Positions 45,360-58,189 of a stretch of DNA of 64,000 nt are shown here, piece by piece. A program made the position numbers and the translations under genes. The stretch is taken from the NCBI RefSeq assembly GCF_028372415.1, contig NC_092876.1, positions 59,854,385-59,918,384 of the forward strand, written 5' to 3'. The stretch comes from Notamacropus eugenii. Its lineage: Eukaryota > Chordata > Mammalia > Diprotodontia > Macropodidae. Position 1 is the first letter of the stretch, and every line of letters starts with the position of its first letter. The notes beneath the pieces are model-generated. The model searched no databases. It saw only the letters and a list, made by a program, of their open reading frames with translations, and had not been told where the DNA came from.

Positions 45360-46950
45360 TTGCTTGCAATATTTTCTCCTTGAACTGGGAGTTCTGGATT
45401 TTGGCTCTAATGTTCCTGGGAGTTTTGATTTGAGGATCTTGCTCAGGGAGTGATTGGTAGATTCTTTTCATTTTTATTTAGAGCCCTGTGGTTCTAAAGT
45501 GTCTAGGCAGTTTTCCTTTAAAATTTCTTAAAATAGAATATCTAGGCTCTTTTTTGATCATGACTTTCAGGTAATCAAATTATTCTTAAATGATCTTTCC
45601 TCAGCCTATTTTCCAGGTTAGTTGCTTTTTAAATGAGATTATTTCATATTTTCTTCTATTTTTTACATTCTTTTGACTCTGTTTTATTGTTTCTTGGTGT
45701 TTAATGGAGTCATTAGCTTCCACTTGACCAATTCTAATTTGTAAGAATTTTAAGGATTATTTTCTTCAGGGAGACTTTGAACCTCTTTTTCCATTCTTAT
45801 TAAAGAGTTATTTCCTTCAATATTTTGGTGCCACTTTTTACCAAGCCATTAATTCTCTGTTTATAATTTTCTTGCATTGCTCCCATTTCTTTTCCAAATT
45901 TTTCATCCACTATTCTTATATAATTAAAAATTTTTTCCCTCTTTTTTTTATTGCTTTATTTCTTCTAAGAATTCTTATAAGGCTTGTGTCTACTCCGCAT
46001 TTTTCCTTTTGTGGCTTTGCTTGTAGCTGTTTTACATAATTGTCTTCTTTTGATTCTTGAGCTTCCCTGTCACAATAATAGGGTTTTCGGGGGGTTTTTT
46101 TTTGTTGTTGGTTTTTTTTTTTATTTTTTTATGGTCAGGTTCTTTTTTTTTAAAATTGTTTGGCCAGATTTCCAGATTGTTTCTTGACTTTGACTTTTGC
46201 GCTAACTCACTTCTGTGGGGTGAAGGGGTTTGGGTGGAGTCAAGGTCTCAAGTTTCAGGTTTTTTTGCCCTACTGTTTTCATAGCTAGTTCTGGAGGTCT
46301 CTAAGTTTTCAGTGCTTCCAAGGTGATGGAATCCAGGGAGAAGTGTGACCATTGTTTTCCTGGTCTTTGTTCTAGTCTTTATCCAAGGTCCCTTCCTAGA
46401 TAAAATTCCTTGCGATTATAAACCCTAGCACTCTCTCTCTGCCCTGAATTACTACCAGGAGTCTAGTTCTCTTTCCATACTGGAACTGAGCTCACGGTCC
46501 CTGCTCCCTTGTTACCACTCTTCTCTACCCTGGAACTGTGACCTGGAACTGAGTAACAGGTAAGGAAGCTGCCAATTGACTCCCAGTCCTGCACCCAGTG
46601 CCCACACAGGAGGCCCCCGTAGATCTCTTTCTGATTCAGCTATTCAATTCCCTTACCATCTCTGAGTGATGAGGAGCTTCCAGAACTGTTGCTGCTGCTG
46701 TTGCCAAGGCCTGTAGTTATTGCTGCTGCCCACATTGCACTTCAAGTCATCCTCCCACCCCGCTGTCATAGATCTTTCCTTCTAACCTCTTAAGTTGTCT
46801 TGGGCTGGAAGGATGTCTCCACTTGACCTGTTATTGGCTCTCCTACTCCAGAATTTGATTTGATGCATTATTTTAAAGTTGTTTAGAGAAATGTTGGGAG
46901 AGTTCAGTTGGAACAATCCCTCTACTCTGCCATTTTGGCTCTGTCAGTGC
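45360..46950 (-). mobile_element. LINE-1 ORF1 and 5' UTR
   Basis: Decayed ORF1 on minus, with the L1 5' end at 'cagagccaaaatggcagagt' (about 46944-46925). It directly adjoins the ORF2 tail at 44115-45310, so most of ORF2 is missing from this copy. Confidence 0.7.
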
Positions 46951-47019
46951 TAGCTTGGTTTTTGAAGGCCACCAGAAGTATTGCTGATTCTTCAGTCATT
47001 TAATGACCAGTCATCTTAT

Positions 47020-47270
47020 AATTTGGGTAGCTAGGGGGCACCATAATGCACAGAACCTGGAGTCAGGAAGATTCATCTTCCTGAGTTCAATCTGGCCTCA
47101 GACACTTATTAGCTCTGGGACCCTGGAGAAGTCACTTAACCCTATTTGCCTCAGTTTCCTCAACTGTAAAATGAGTAGAAGGAAATGCTGAACCACTTTA
47201 ATATCTTTGCCAAGAAAATCTCAAAAGATGTCAAGAAGAGTTAGATGTGACTGAAACAACTGAACAACAA
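47020..47270 (+). mobile_element. Mar1-type SINE
   Basis: Plus copy from 'gggtagctagggggcaccat' to 'agatgtgactgaaacaactg'. Confidence 0.85.
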
Positions 47271-47509
47271 ACTATCATTTCATCAGATTTGGTTAAAGGC
47301 CTTTACAGCTCTTAAGGGAGGATAGGAAGCACAACCACACCTTTATATTTTCATCATTCCTCCTTTACATACTAAGAGGAATAATATATAATTAGGTTAG
47401 AAAGGTGTATTTGGACTGGGAAGAACTTTAAATGCTAGAAAGACACTTATATTTGCTTTGAGAGGTAGAGGAGCAACACGATCAGGCTTTTACTTGAAGA
47501 AAATCACTT

Positions 47510-47700
47510 TGGTGGTCAGTATCATGGTATAGTGGAAAGAGCACTGGTTGTGAAGTCAGGAAGACCTCTGTTCAAATCCCCCCTCAGACACTTACTAGCT
47601 GTGTGATCTGAAGAAACTCACTCACTCTTTCTGTGCCTCACTTTCCTCATCTGCAAAATGAGGTTGTTGGGTTGCATGTTTGGACAAAAGGGAGTGAAAT
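47510..47700 (+). mobile_element. MIR/Mar1-like SINE
   Basis: 'agtggaaagagcactggttg', 'gacacttactagctgtgtga' and 'tcctcatctgcaaaatgagg'. Confidence 0.8.
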
Positions 47701-47844
47701 TGAGAGATGTTATGGATGTAGAAACAACAAGTGGCTGGTTATGTGAGATGAAAGAATGTGACAGTCTGAGGATTATTCTGAGGCTGAGAACCTGGGTGAC
47801 CAAAAGATTGATAGTGCCTCAGATAGAAGTAGGAAAGTTTGGAA

Positions 47845-48055
47845 GCTGGGTGATTCAGTGGATAGAACCTTTGGTCTCAGACACCTATTGGTATGTGACT
47901 TGGGCAAGTTATTTAACCTTTACTTGCCTCCATTTTCTCAACTGTAAAATGGGGATAAAAATAGTAACCACCTCTTTATTGTGATGATCAAATGAAATAA
48001 TATTTGTAAAATACTTTGCAAAGCACTGTGTAAATACTAGCTTAATGCTAAAAAA
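47845..48055 (+). mobile_element. MIR-like SINE
   Basis: 'gattcagtggatagaacctt', 'tctcaactgtaaaatgggga' and 'atactttgcaaagcactgtg'. Confidence 0.75.
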
Positions 48056-49960
48056 AAAAAAGTTTGGAAGAAATGACATTGGGAACATGGAATTCGAGAT
48101 GCCTACAGGACATTCCATTTGAAAAGTCCAATAAACAGTTGGTGATGTGAGACTGGAGCTCAGGAGCGAAACTAATGATGGGCATATCAATTATAAAGAT
48201 AATACTTAAATTATTATTAAATTAAATAATTAAACTCATGGGAGCTGATGATGTCAAGAGAGAGGGTGTAAAGAGAGCAGTCAAGTCCTCAAGACTGCGT
48301 CAACTAGTGTTTATTAGACTGACATTCTGACATAGCCTATATATCCCAATATACTCACAGTTAGGGCATTCTACATGGAGGAGAGCCAGAGAAGGAGCTT
48401 GAGGAAAACCTGGTGAAGAGTTAGGAACGAAGAGAAAGCAGGATCATGGAAAGCTAGAGAGGAGAGGGCATCCTGTATGCAATGTTCTCCTGGCTGCTCA
48501 TTTCACTCAGCATCAGTTCACATAATTCTCTGCAGGTTTTTTCCTGAAATGCACCTGCTCATCATTTCTTATAACACAATAATATTCTGTTACACTTGTA
48601 TACTACAACTTGTTCACCTATTCCCCAATTGATGGGCATTCCATCAATTACCAATTCTTTGCCACCACAAAGGAGCTGCTATATTTTTGTACATGTAGGT
48701 CTTTTTCCCTTTTTTATGATCTCTTTGGGGTACAGACCTAGTAGTGGTATTGGTGATTCAAAGGGTATACACAGTTTGATTGCCCTTTGGGCATAGGTTC
48801 AAATTGTTCTCCAGAATGGTTGGACCAATTCACAACTCAACCAACAATGTATTAGATCCCCAATTTTCCTACATCTTCTCCAATATTTATCATTTTCCTT
48901 TTCTGTCATATTAGCCAATGTGAGATGTGTGAGGTGGTACCTCAGAGTACCTCAGAGTTTTTTTAATTTATACAATACTTACACAATTTATTCAATACTT
49001 ATAGGACTGGCATTGGTAAGGACAGAGGCCACCTATTCATCAGGGGCTTAGATATAAGAGAAGAAAATAGGCATCTTGTCAAGGGATTGTGAGATAAAGA
49101 TAAAGGAAGAAGAAGAAGCTCTACAGAGAATGGTCTTGATTTTCTCGGTAAAGTAGGAAGTAAGGCTCTCAGCTGACTAGACGAAGGGAATCGCTGGTGT
49201 GGGCAGCCTGAGGAGAGAAAGGAATCAATTCTTAAGAATAATTACCCTGCTGCTGTGAGAGCCCAGTTGAGACAAGATAACAAATTTGTGTCTGATCCAG
49301 TCACCATGGTTTTATGACTTCCTCAGTTCTGTTCAGTAGTGCATGAGTTGGAATGGAGGTGGTGAATGATGGGTTTGGCTTTAGTAAAGTATGAGTGGTA
49401 ATACCAAGGGATCTAGGGATTTGGGAGTAGAGGTTGACCTACTTAACTAAAGGGTTGATATTAGAAAAGGAGGAAAGTGAAGTCTGTGTAGGGGTGATGG
49501 CCTATAAAAGTACTGAGTGATTGAAGGATTTGAGGTCAAAAATATAGATTAAATACAAATTTATAATTTTTACATATAAATAAATATATAAAGTATAGAT
49601 TTAGAATGAGTAAAGTATAGGAAAAAAGAGAATGATGGAAAATAGTTATCAGACAACAGATTTTCAGAGTTCTTGATCATATGTGGGTGATGGCAAGATC
49701 AAGGGTATGAAAATTCTTGAGGGTTGCTCAGGTGGAGTGGAAGAGTAGTTGATGGGAGTTGAATGTATTGGGGAACTAGGATGTTAGGGTATCTGAGGGA
49801 ACATATATGTTGATATTTTCTAAAATAAGGCCAGAAGTTTGTGTAGAGAGGAAGACTGTGAGTCAGTCTCCATGAGTGCCAAAAGATGAAAGGAAAATAA
49901 AAAGAAGTCTGAAGTGAAGGAAAGCTTGTTATAATGTCTGGGTAATTCCGGGAGGCATGG
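48055..49960 (+). repeat. Unnamed long ancient repeat, interrupted by L1
   Basis: Left part at 48055-48340 ('gggagctgatgatgtcaaga') and right part at 49020-49960 ('tggtcttgattttctcggta', 'cagttctgttcagtagtgca'). An opposite-strand L1 fragment at 48470-48965 sits between them. Same family as 6655-7560. Confidence 0.45.
48470..48965 (-). mobile_element. LINE-1 ORF2 C-terminal fragment
   Basis: Reverse-complement L1: 'caccacaaaggagctgctat', 'gatctctttggggtacagac' and 'ttctccagaatggttggacc'. Confidence 0.8.
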
Positions 49961-51680
49961 AAAAGGATAGACTGAGCAATGGTTCTTATTGCTTCTGGAC
50001 ACATGGCAGAACCAACTCTATAAGCTTTTTTGTTTTTAACCTCTCTAAGGAACACCTAGGAACTCTCCTTCTATTTAACTGCAATCGTCTTCTGTTTTCT
50101 GGTTTTATTTAGAACAATTATGTCAGGACTGATACGATTCAGTTCCTACAGAATTCATTGGTCATCGGACAAGGATCTCACATTTAGAGTGGGTAGAGCT
50201 AAGTTGAAGTTTACAGATGATTTGAACTCAGGAAGAGGAGTCTTCCTGGTTCCATGCCTGGCACTTTAATCACAATGCCCCTCTTCCCATTGGATTACAA
50301 AAATCTTAATAAGAAAATCAGTCCTAACTACCCTTCTATCTCTCTTAGCAACCTAGCAGAGTGTCTTGTATATAACTGGTGTTCAATCAGTGCTTATAGA
50401 ATTGAATTGACTTTGTACTCAGTAGGTGCTCAATCAATATTTGTCCTGTTGTCTATGTATATAGTAAAATTGACTGTAGAAACGATCATTTCTGTCTGGT
50501 TTGTTCCTCTGTCACTTGATTCTTTAAACTCCCTGCAATGTGTAGGGGTAGAAAATCCATTGGTTTAGGTCACAGAATCTCAAGTTCTGAGACTAGAGTC
50601 ATTCTGAGCCACGCTTTTGCACCTGCTCCTATTTCCCCTTCTCCAAACCACCACCCATAAAAAACTCCCAACCTTCTGAAAAAAAATAACAGTAATTAAA
50701 ACTTCAGGGGAACTTGGAGATCATCCAGTCCAAATTTCTCATTTTATAGGTGAAGAAACTGAGATCCAGGGGGGTACAGTGACTATTCAAGTGAATAGCA
50801 AAGGTAGAATTGGAAGCCAAGTCTTTTGACTCCAAAGCTCATGCTCTTTTCCCTTTGCTTGTAAAGATGAAAATAACAAAGGAAAATTAAAGATTAAAAG
50901 TCAAAGAGTTGCCAGGAATTAGGGGTCAGTGGCCTTCCTGAGCAAATACATATATTCTAAACCATTAAATCAAATGTTGACACAGTGAAACAGGTGATTT
51001 GTGTGTGTGTGTGTGTATGTGTGTGTGTGTATGTGTGTGTGTATGTGTGTGCATGAATAGAATGGAAAGTGGGAAGGGAGGGAAGGGTTAAAGGTGGTAG
51101 GACAGTAAGAGGGAAAAAAATGAAGTGTTGGTACCACCCTTCTGAGGATTCCATTAAAGATGTCTTGAGGATGTGGGCTTCAATTTAATTGAATTTGCAA
51201 GCATTTATTAATTTTAGGAACTATTTGATTTATGAGAGGGGATGTGAAAAAGCCTCAAACCAAAACCAACCAGGAACTTTTAGTGGAAGGCCATTCAGAA
51301 TGAGCCAGCTGGTGTTATGGCAGCTGATGAGACTGATTCAATCTCAGGTTACTTCTAGTGACTTAATGTACATGGAGAGGATGACTGTTCCACTGTCCCT
51401 TTCTGATCACTTTGTTCAGTTGTGAGTCCCACATTTCAAGAAGGATATTGACAAAATAGAAATATGTTCAGTGATGAGCTATGCAAATAGGAAGTGGGCT
51501 AGAAATCATGAGGACCTGTTAAAAGAACTGGGATGTTGAAGAAGAGAAGACTTGAGAGTTGAACAGGGAGATGACATGATGACTGGCTTCAGGTATCTGA
51601 AAGACTTTCATGCAGAATAAGGGTTAGCTTTGTTATGTTTAGTCCTTGAATCAAGAACTAGCAACAATGGGTCTGAAATG
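49961..51680. other. No gene recognised
   Basis: An L2-like 3' end at about 50340-50430, a MIR-like minus fragment at 50690-50850 and a (GT)n tract at 50999-51050. The remainder is unassigned. Confidence 0.4.
50999..51050 (+). repeat. (GT)n microsatellite
   Basis: Interrupted GT run of about 50 bp. Confidence 0.9.
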
Positions 51681-51684
51681 GTAA

Positions 51685-51955
51685 GAAGCAAATTTGCTGT
51701 TCAGTCATTTCGGTTGTGTCTGACTCTTCATGACCCCATTTGGGGTTTTCTTGGCAAAGATACTGGAGTGGTTTGTCATTTCTTTCTCCAAATCATTTTA
51801 TAAATGAGAAAACTGAGGCAAAAAGGGTTGAGACTTGTGCAGGGTCATTCAGCTAGTAAATGTCTGAAGTTGGATTTGAATTCAGTAAGTTGAGTCTTTC
51901 TGACTCCAAGGCCAGCGCTTTATGCACTATGAGGTCACCTAGCTGCCTATCAAGC
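51685..51955 (-). mobile_element. Mar1-type SINE
   Basis: Reverse-complement copy: 'cgtgtct'-like start at 51714 ('tgtgtctgactcttcatgac'), 'ggagtggtttgtcatttctt' and 'ctatgaggtcacctagctgc'. Confidence 0.85.
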
Positions 51956-52554
51956 AAATTTAGGTACAACACAAATTTCCCAGCAAGAACTGTGCCCAAA
52001 TGGAATGGGATGCCCCAGAAGACAGTAAATTTTCTGTTACTGGAGCTCTTCAAGCAGTGACTGGAAGATCTCTTATTGAGTTTGCTGTAAAAGGATCCCT
52101 ATTTGGGTAAAGGAACTGAATAGAGATACCCACCGGCTCAGAAGGCCCATAGTTCTGTGGAGTGGGAGGTCTGGCACATGACATGAAGCCCCCAGAGATA
52201 TTTTTCTAATTTTGAGTCTCCTCTTTTTTTCTTGCCCTGGGCATCAATGCCATAACCTTTTCCTTTCAACTGAGTTTCTCTCATTGACAATCCTAAAGAA
52301 AGGGACTCAGATTCACAACTTTTCCCTTGTCCAGATGTTTCCTGTATAAGCAAACTTTTTGTTTAGATTTTCTATAGGTTTTTACTAGTAGTCAATACAG
52401 GGAAGCAGATGTGGGTTAAAGTTAGCAAAAAGGTAAAGAGATCTCATTATAAGGAATCTTCAACAGGCTCTCTGGTCCTCAACTAGAGAGCGATGGCTGG
52501 AGGTCTCACTTTTCTTATCTCATTCCTTTGTGCATGCCTCTATCTTTTTGTCCT

Positions 52555-52670
52555 TTTAGGTTGTTGATCCTCTGTTTCAAAAAGGACCAATGACATGATG
52601 TCTTGACTTCTTCATGAATTGGATATGGCACCAAGTCATCAGCCACACTTTCTCTTCCAGATTCCTGCAG
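52555..52670 (+). mobile_element. Marsupial SINE, second type, truncated
   Basis: 'aggaccaatgacatgatgtc', 'tcatgaattggatatggc' and 'aagtcatcagccacactttc'. Confidence 0.55.
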
Positions 52671-52678
52671 GGGCTTCT

Positions 52679-53275
52679 TCTGTCAGAGCTAGAAGGGACC
52701 CTAGAACACAGCAGGTCAGAGTTTGAAGGAGCCTTGGGACATAGAATGTCAGATCTAGGAGGGGTCTGAGGCCACAGATTGTCAGAACTGGAATAGCCTT
52801 AGAACACAGAATGTTAGAGCTGGGAGAGCCTGTTAGAATACAGAATGTCAGAGCTGAGAGGGCCCTTAGAACATAGAATGTCAGAGCTGGAGGGACCCTT
52901 AAAACACAGAATGTCAGGGCTAGGAGGACCCTTAAAACATAGAATGTCAGAACCGGGGAAGGGTCCTCAGAACACAGAATGTCAGAGCTAGGAGTGTCTT
53001 TAGAACACAAGATGTCAGAGCTGGGAGAGACCTCTAGAAGATAGGATGTCAGAATTGCAGAGGCCTTAAAATGTAGAATTTCAGGGCTGGAAGGACCACA
53101 GTATGTCAGAGGTGGGAGGGCCCTTAGAACACAGAACAAGAGCTGAGAGACACTACAAGAGAATGTTAGAGTTTGAAGGGGGCTCAGGACAGAGAACACC
53201 AGAGTTGGAAGGATCTAAGAATATAGAATGTGAAAGCTGGAAGGGACTTTAGACTAGAGAATGTTAGATTGGAAG
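52679..53275 (+). repeat. 33-bp minisatellite, about 18 diverged units
   Basis: The unit is roughly 'tgtcagagctgggagggccc' + 'ttagaacacagaa'. About 18 head-to-tail copies of 32-35 bp can be counted. Because the period is close to 11 codons, the minus strand stays open for 186 codons (53199-52639), a by-product of the periodicity. The unit resembles the 'cagagctggaagggacctt' part of an ancient LINE 3' end. Confidence 0.9.
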
Positions 53276-53769
53276 CATGTTTGGGGCAGAACCTTAGAGA
53301 CCCTCTTTTTCAATCCATCAATTTTGTAGAAACTGAGACCCAGAGAGAAAGAGTAACATCCAAAATCATACATCTACTGAGTCACAAAGACAGGACTTGG
53401 ATCTTTCTACTTGACTGCTCTTATCTCTGATGCAGAAACTTCTACTGCTTTTTATTGCATGGGCTAATGTTGCTGGAATTCCCCTTCCCTCCCCCTTCCT
53501 CCACCCTTGGTCACAGAGTAGCAATAAAAAGAAATAGTCTTCTTGTCCCATCTACTCTTCAACCTGCACCCCTAAAACACCACAAATAATAGTTATCAAT
53601 TTTGTTGGGCCTTACGGGGCCCCCCAAACTAAAGTCAGGTTCATTAACATCTCAGGGTTAGTCTCAGTCCCCACAGAAAAGTCAAGGTGATTTCTCTACA
53701 GAAGCAGAGAAAGAATGGTTTAGGTTCAGTATTTAGTATTTTTAGTCACAGAGCCCCAAAACAACAGCA

Positions 53770-54170
53770 ACCATCTAGTTGAACCCATGCCCCTGCAAAG
53801 GACCTCACCCCCACTCCCACTATAACCCATCCAGTGTCTGGCCAGCCTCTGCTTAAATCTCTCCAATGAGGGGGAGCTGAATCCCTCCCCAGGGAAACCG
53901 CTGCACTTGTGGAAGACTAATTGTTAGGAAGTTTTCCCTGATCAAATCTAAATCTGCTTCCTTATAACTTCCTCTCATTGTTCCCGGATCTTCCCTCTGT
54001 GGCCAACATAAAAAAGTCTAATCTGTCTTCTGCTTGCAACCCTTCAAATACTTGAAAACACTTTCCTGGCCTCTCCCTAGGCTGCTCTTTTATTTTCCAG
54101 GCAAAACACTCAACCTTGCTCCATCTGGTCTTTACACATGGATCAAATGCTATTATCCCTACATTGTAGC
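53770..54170. mobile_element. CR1/L3-like LINE 3' region
   Basis: 'ccatctagttgaacccatgc', 'ccagcctctgcttaaatctc', 'gttaggaagttttccctgat' and 'caacccttcaaatacttgaa' are in the order of the widespread CR1/L3-type sequence. Confidence 0.55.
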
Positions 54171-54519
54171 ATCTGGTCTAGAGAATATACTTTGGTGGAT
54201 GTCTCAGGTGGTTTCCTGTCTCTTCTCCAGCCCTTTCAATTTGCTAGTTAGTCACAGAGCAGCTGAGTCCAACAATTTCAAGATCAGAAAGGTCCTTGGA
54301 ACATAGACCAAATATTTATAATTTGCAAGGCATTTTTGTGAAGGCCAATGCTTTCCATAATGTCTGGTCTCTCTAGTTTCTATGGTCCTTTTAAATTATG
54401 TATATAAGGATTTGGTTTGATTGTTTCAGAATTCTGTAACTGCAAATACTATCTTTCTCTGCTCTGAGGAGTGTTGTGAAAGATTCACCATTATTTGCTA
54501 TAGAAAATATACATGCATA

Positions 54520-54640
54520 CACACATTTATCCACAGCTGTGGAGAAGGAAATGGCACACACTCAAATATCTTTGCCAAGAAGCCCCAAATGGAGTCACAA
54601 AGAGTCAGACGCAACTGAGAACCACTAGACAGCAACAACA
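54520..54640 (+). mobile_element. Mar1-type SINE, 3' part
   Basis: 'gagaaggaaatggcacacac' to 'cagacgcaactgagaaccac'. Confidence 0.7.
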
Positions 54641-55469
54641 AATATTAATAAGTGAGGGCTTTATCCCTTTGATAGAATCCCTGTTTATAAGTTTATTCTC
54701 CATCTCCAGTGGAGCCTGAGTTAAGATTTACCCAGAGGAAAATACTCCACAAGCACTTCTATAAGGTCTTTGATACCTCACAACCCAAGATCCTTCTCTA
54801 GGTGCTTGCCAGGTAATACCCTGGGAGTATTATATGTTCCAAGTTTTTTTGTTTTGATCCTGACAACCAACTGAAAAGGTCCTTCCCTCTTTGCCTGGAA
54901 ATAACTTTGTAGATTAAGTACCCATATGCGTTCAGATGGACTGGCAACACTTGGCATCATAGCTAACAAACACCCACTCCATCCCCCTGGTTAACTAATC
55001 TTGAGTAAATATTATTTATTATTGAGGAAATGCTATCCTTTCATACCTCCTTCCTACTCAACCAATTACTATGTTTAAAGATTCCAAAGAGCAGATTTGG
55101 AAGCAGAGGGAGCAGAGAACACTTTGTTCCCCCAAATCACCAACCTAAAAGCCCTCAAATGGAGGGAGCATCTCTATCATGTCAGAGATGAAATTTTTCC
55201 TGTATAAAAGTGAAAGCTAGGAAGCCATATTTGAAGGTTTTCTACCACCACAGTCTGGGGAACTGTGATATCCCAATCTGGGGGACTGCCATACCATCAC
55301 CCCAATTTGGACATGGATTTAGAGGCTCACATTATCTTAGCCCCTGTTTCTAGTAGATGATAAAGTAAATCATTTAATAAAGATCTTACTAGAAAGAACA
55401 TCCTTTAAGAAATATCTTTTGGGGATATAAACAGTTTTTCTAAGGCAGAACTTAGAGTGAACTCTAAGC

Positions 55470-56400
55470 TATCAACAATCACATGAAAAAATGCTCCAAA
55501 TCATTTATTACCAGAGAAATGGCTTTTATTTCACATCCATCAGGCTGACAGAGATGACGAAAGTGGAAAATAACAAATGTGGCGGGGGCTGTGAGAAAGC
55601 AGACATGCTAATACACTGTTTGTGGAACTGTGAATTAGTTCAGCTCTGCTGCAAAATAATTTGGAATTAGTCCAAATATCACTAAGCTGTTCATACTTTT
55701 TAACCCAACTATATCCCAAAGAGATCAGAGAAAGAAGAATATAACATATATTTGCAAAAAAATTATAGTAGTTTTTTTGGTAGTAGCCCCAAACTGGAAA
55801 CGAATGGGATGCCCTCCTATTAGGGAATGGTTATGAATATATGTTACATATATGTATATATGTAATATAGATGTTTATTTACCCTCAGTATTCACCTTTT
55901 ATCAGTATTGCTTCATGGAAAGACCTCAAAACAGGGACAAGAAGCCTAGATTTTGGCATAGGCTCTGTTTTGTAACGCTACATAAATCACTTTGCCGTAC
56001 AGTCCCAGTGCCTACTTTACTTGTCAAAAAAAGGGGGAGAGGAGAGAGAATAAAAATGAATATAATATAATGGATAAAAATGAATATAATATAACAAACA
56101 TAATAGAATTTCATTAAACTTTAAGAAATGGGGAAATGGACAGTTTCGGAGGACCCTAGAAAGACCTCTATGAACTGATGCAGGGTGAAGTGAGGAACAC
56201 TGTAACTATTTATAGAATGATGATATTTGAAAGACTAGAATTCTGATTAATACAACGATAAACCCCAAAATCTGAGGACTAAGATGAGACGTGCCACCTA
56301 CCTCCTGCCAGAGAAATGATGGATTAAGTGAGGCATGCTCTTTTGGAAATGGTCAGTGTGGAAATTTGTTTTGTTGGACTATGTGTATTTCTTCTGAGGG
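55470..56400 (+). mobile_element. Old LINE-1 3' fragment carrying an insertion
   Basis: Decayed ORF2 end: 'tcaacaatcacatgaaaaaa', 'aactgtgaattagttcagct', then 'ctatgaactgatgcagggtg' after an unrelated block at 55884-56057. Confidence 0.7.
55884..56057 (+). repeat. Direct repeat copy A (about 160-bp unit)
   Basis: Shares 'aagcctagattttggcatag', 'gctctgttttgtaac' and 'cctactttacttgtcaaaaa' with copy B at 57192-57350, with only scattered mismatches. It ends in an A-rich tail, 'gaataaaaat', and is inserted within an old L1. Confidence 0.85.
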
Positions 56401-56439
56401 TTTTCTTTTTCTTTTTTCAGGACTTGAATCATAGAAGTG

Positions 56440-56720
56440 GTCAAGTGGGTACAGAGAAGAATGGGGAAAATACTGTAGAGGTAAATGCAACTAGACCTGA
56501 CAACTGATTGCCATGGAGGTGAGGGAAGAGCCAATGATGACTCCAAGTCTGTGAGGTCAGGTGATTGGAAAAATGACTGTGGCTTCAGTAGAGATGGGGT
56601 CATTTGGAGGAGGAATTGATTGAGAAGTAAGGGACTGAGTTCAAGTTTGGACAGGGTGAATTTGAGGTGCCAGTGGGACATCTTGACAGAGACATCCTCC
56701 AGGTGTTTGGCAATGTGGGG
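56440..56720 (+). repeat. Unnamed ancient repeat fragment
   Basis: 'gacagggtgaatttgaggtg', 'ccagtgggacatcttgacag' and 'ccaatgatgactccaagtct' belong to the same family as 6655-7560. Confidence 0.45.
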
Positions 56721-57191
56721 GGGAGGGCTGGAGTTCAGAGAAGAGATCAGAATACAGACTATCTTATTACAAAATTTGGACCTTAGAAGAAAGAACATCG
56801 AAGATGGAGGTGTCCTTAGAACATAGCATGTTGGACCTAGATGGGATCTTGGAATATACAATTTTTTTATTTTAGCATTTTAGAGCATAAAAGGATCTTA
56901 GAGACAACAAGATCTTAAAATTAAAAGTTTTGACTTATAAGAGATTTCAGAAATCTTCTGGTCCAACCCATTCAATCTATCCATTTTACAGATGAGGAAA
57001 ACTGAGACTTGGATAAGTTAAATGATTTGCCCAAGACCACTTGTCTTGTTGAACTCATCTCCTTCTTTTATTTTTCCTCTCTTGATTATCTTGAGAACAT
57101 CAGGTACTTTGTACTTCATCTGAACCATTTTAGACAGTCTCTTAGTTAATTATTTTTTAATATCTGACAAACATAATCCCAGGAAGAATCT

Positions 57192-57350
57192 CTCAGTATT
57201 CATCTTTTATTACTATTGCTTCAAGCCAGGGGCAAGAAGCCTAGATTTTGGCATAGGCTCTGTTTTGTAACACTACATAAATCACTTTGCCCTACAGTTC
57301 CAGTGCCTACTTTACTTGTCAAAAAAAAAGAGAGGAGAGAGAATAAAAAT
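57192..57350 (+). repeat. Direct repeat copy B
   Basis: Near-identical to copy A, 1.3 kb away in the same orientation. The right end is again 'gagagagaataaaaat'. No coding potential is seen. Confidence 0.85.
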
Positions 57351-58189
57351 TTTCCCATTTATTTCATAGGATTATTTTGAAACTAGAAATAAACAAATAA
57401 AGTTCTTTTGGATAAGTTTAATAGAATAGGTTATGAAAAGGCACCAGAGGATGGCAGGAGAGACAATAAAAGGATGAATATGATTGGAATTCTTGGCTTT
57501 GGTAATAACTTGCTATGTGGAAGTCAATTAATCATGTTAACCGACCTTCTTCCAAGACACAAAGGAGTTAGAAGCCTGAGCTTGCTATGAAAATCTTTGC
57601 CTTGTTGCTTATCTCCCTAACTGGATTGTAACTAGAAGTATGCCATATTTCTTCTGGCTCCTCATAGAGTCTAGCTCTGTACTGACTCAGTATTTGTTTG
57701 TTGATCGAGTGACTGAGAGAATTCTTTTAATTCAAACTGGTTGGTGACTGAGTTAATAAAGGTATTTGAATCTCCTATCGATACTTGCTCTGGGAAAAAA
57801 AAATACTCTCCAACCTTTCATTTCCAAGAATATAACTTAGAAACAGGCTTGAACTATGAGCCAAGGAAGTTAGTTACCATAATGAAGAACTTCCTGATGG
57901 GGAGAGCTGTAAAATATTTGACTAATTCAAGGAAATTATAAAATCCCCTTCTCTGAGAAAAAAAAGTATTTGTCTGGAATGGTTTATTTGACTGACTGGA
58001 GACAAAAGACTGGATGAAATGACCATTCCTGATTTATTCCAAGTTGTACAGTGGGAATCATATCAGACTCCAGAATTCCAAGGTAATAGAAAACATGTGT
58101 AAGCACTGAATCAAGGAGTTAGGGAGAACCTCCATAGGGCACTGGGATCTGTCTTAGCACTTTCTTCCTCCAATCATGACTGCCTTTTA

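Noticed and set aside
49699-50055. 118-codon minus-strand frame
   Set aside because: No signal peptide, domain or splice support, and it overlaps the unnamed ancient repeat.
52639-53199. 186-codon open frame on the minus strand
   Set aside because: It lies on the 33-bp minisatellite. The frame is open because the period is a multiple of three, with no splice or start context.
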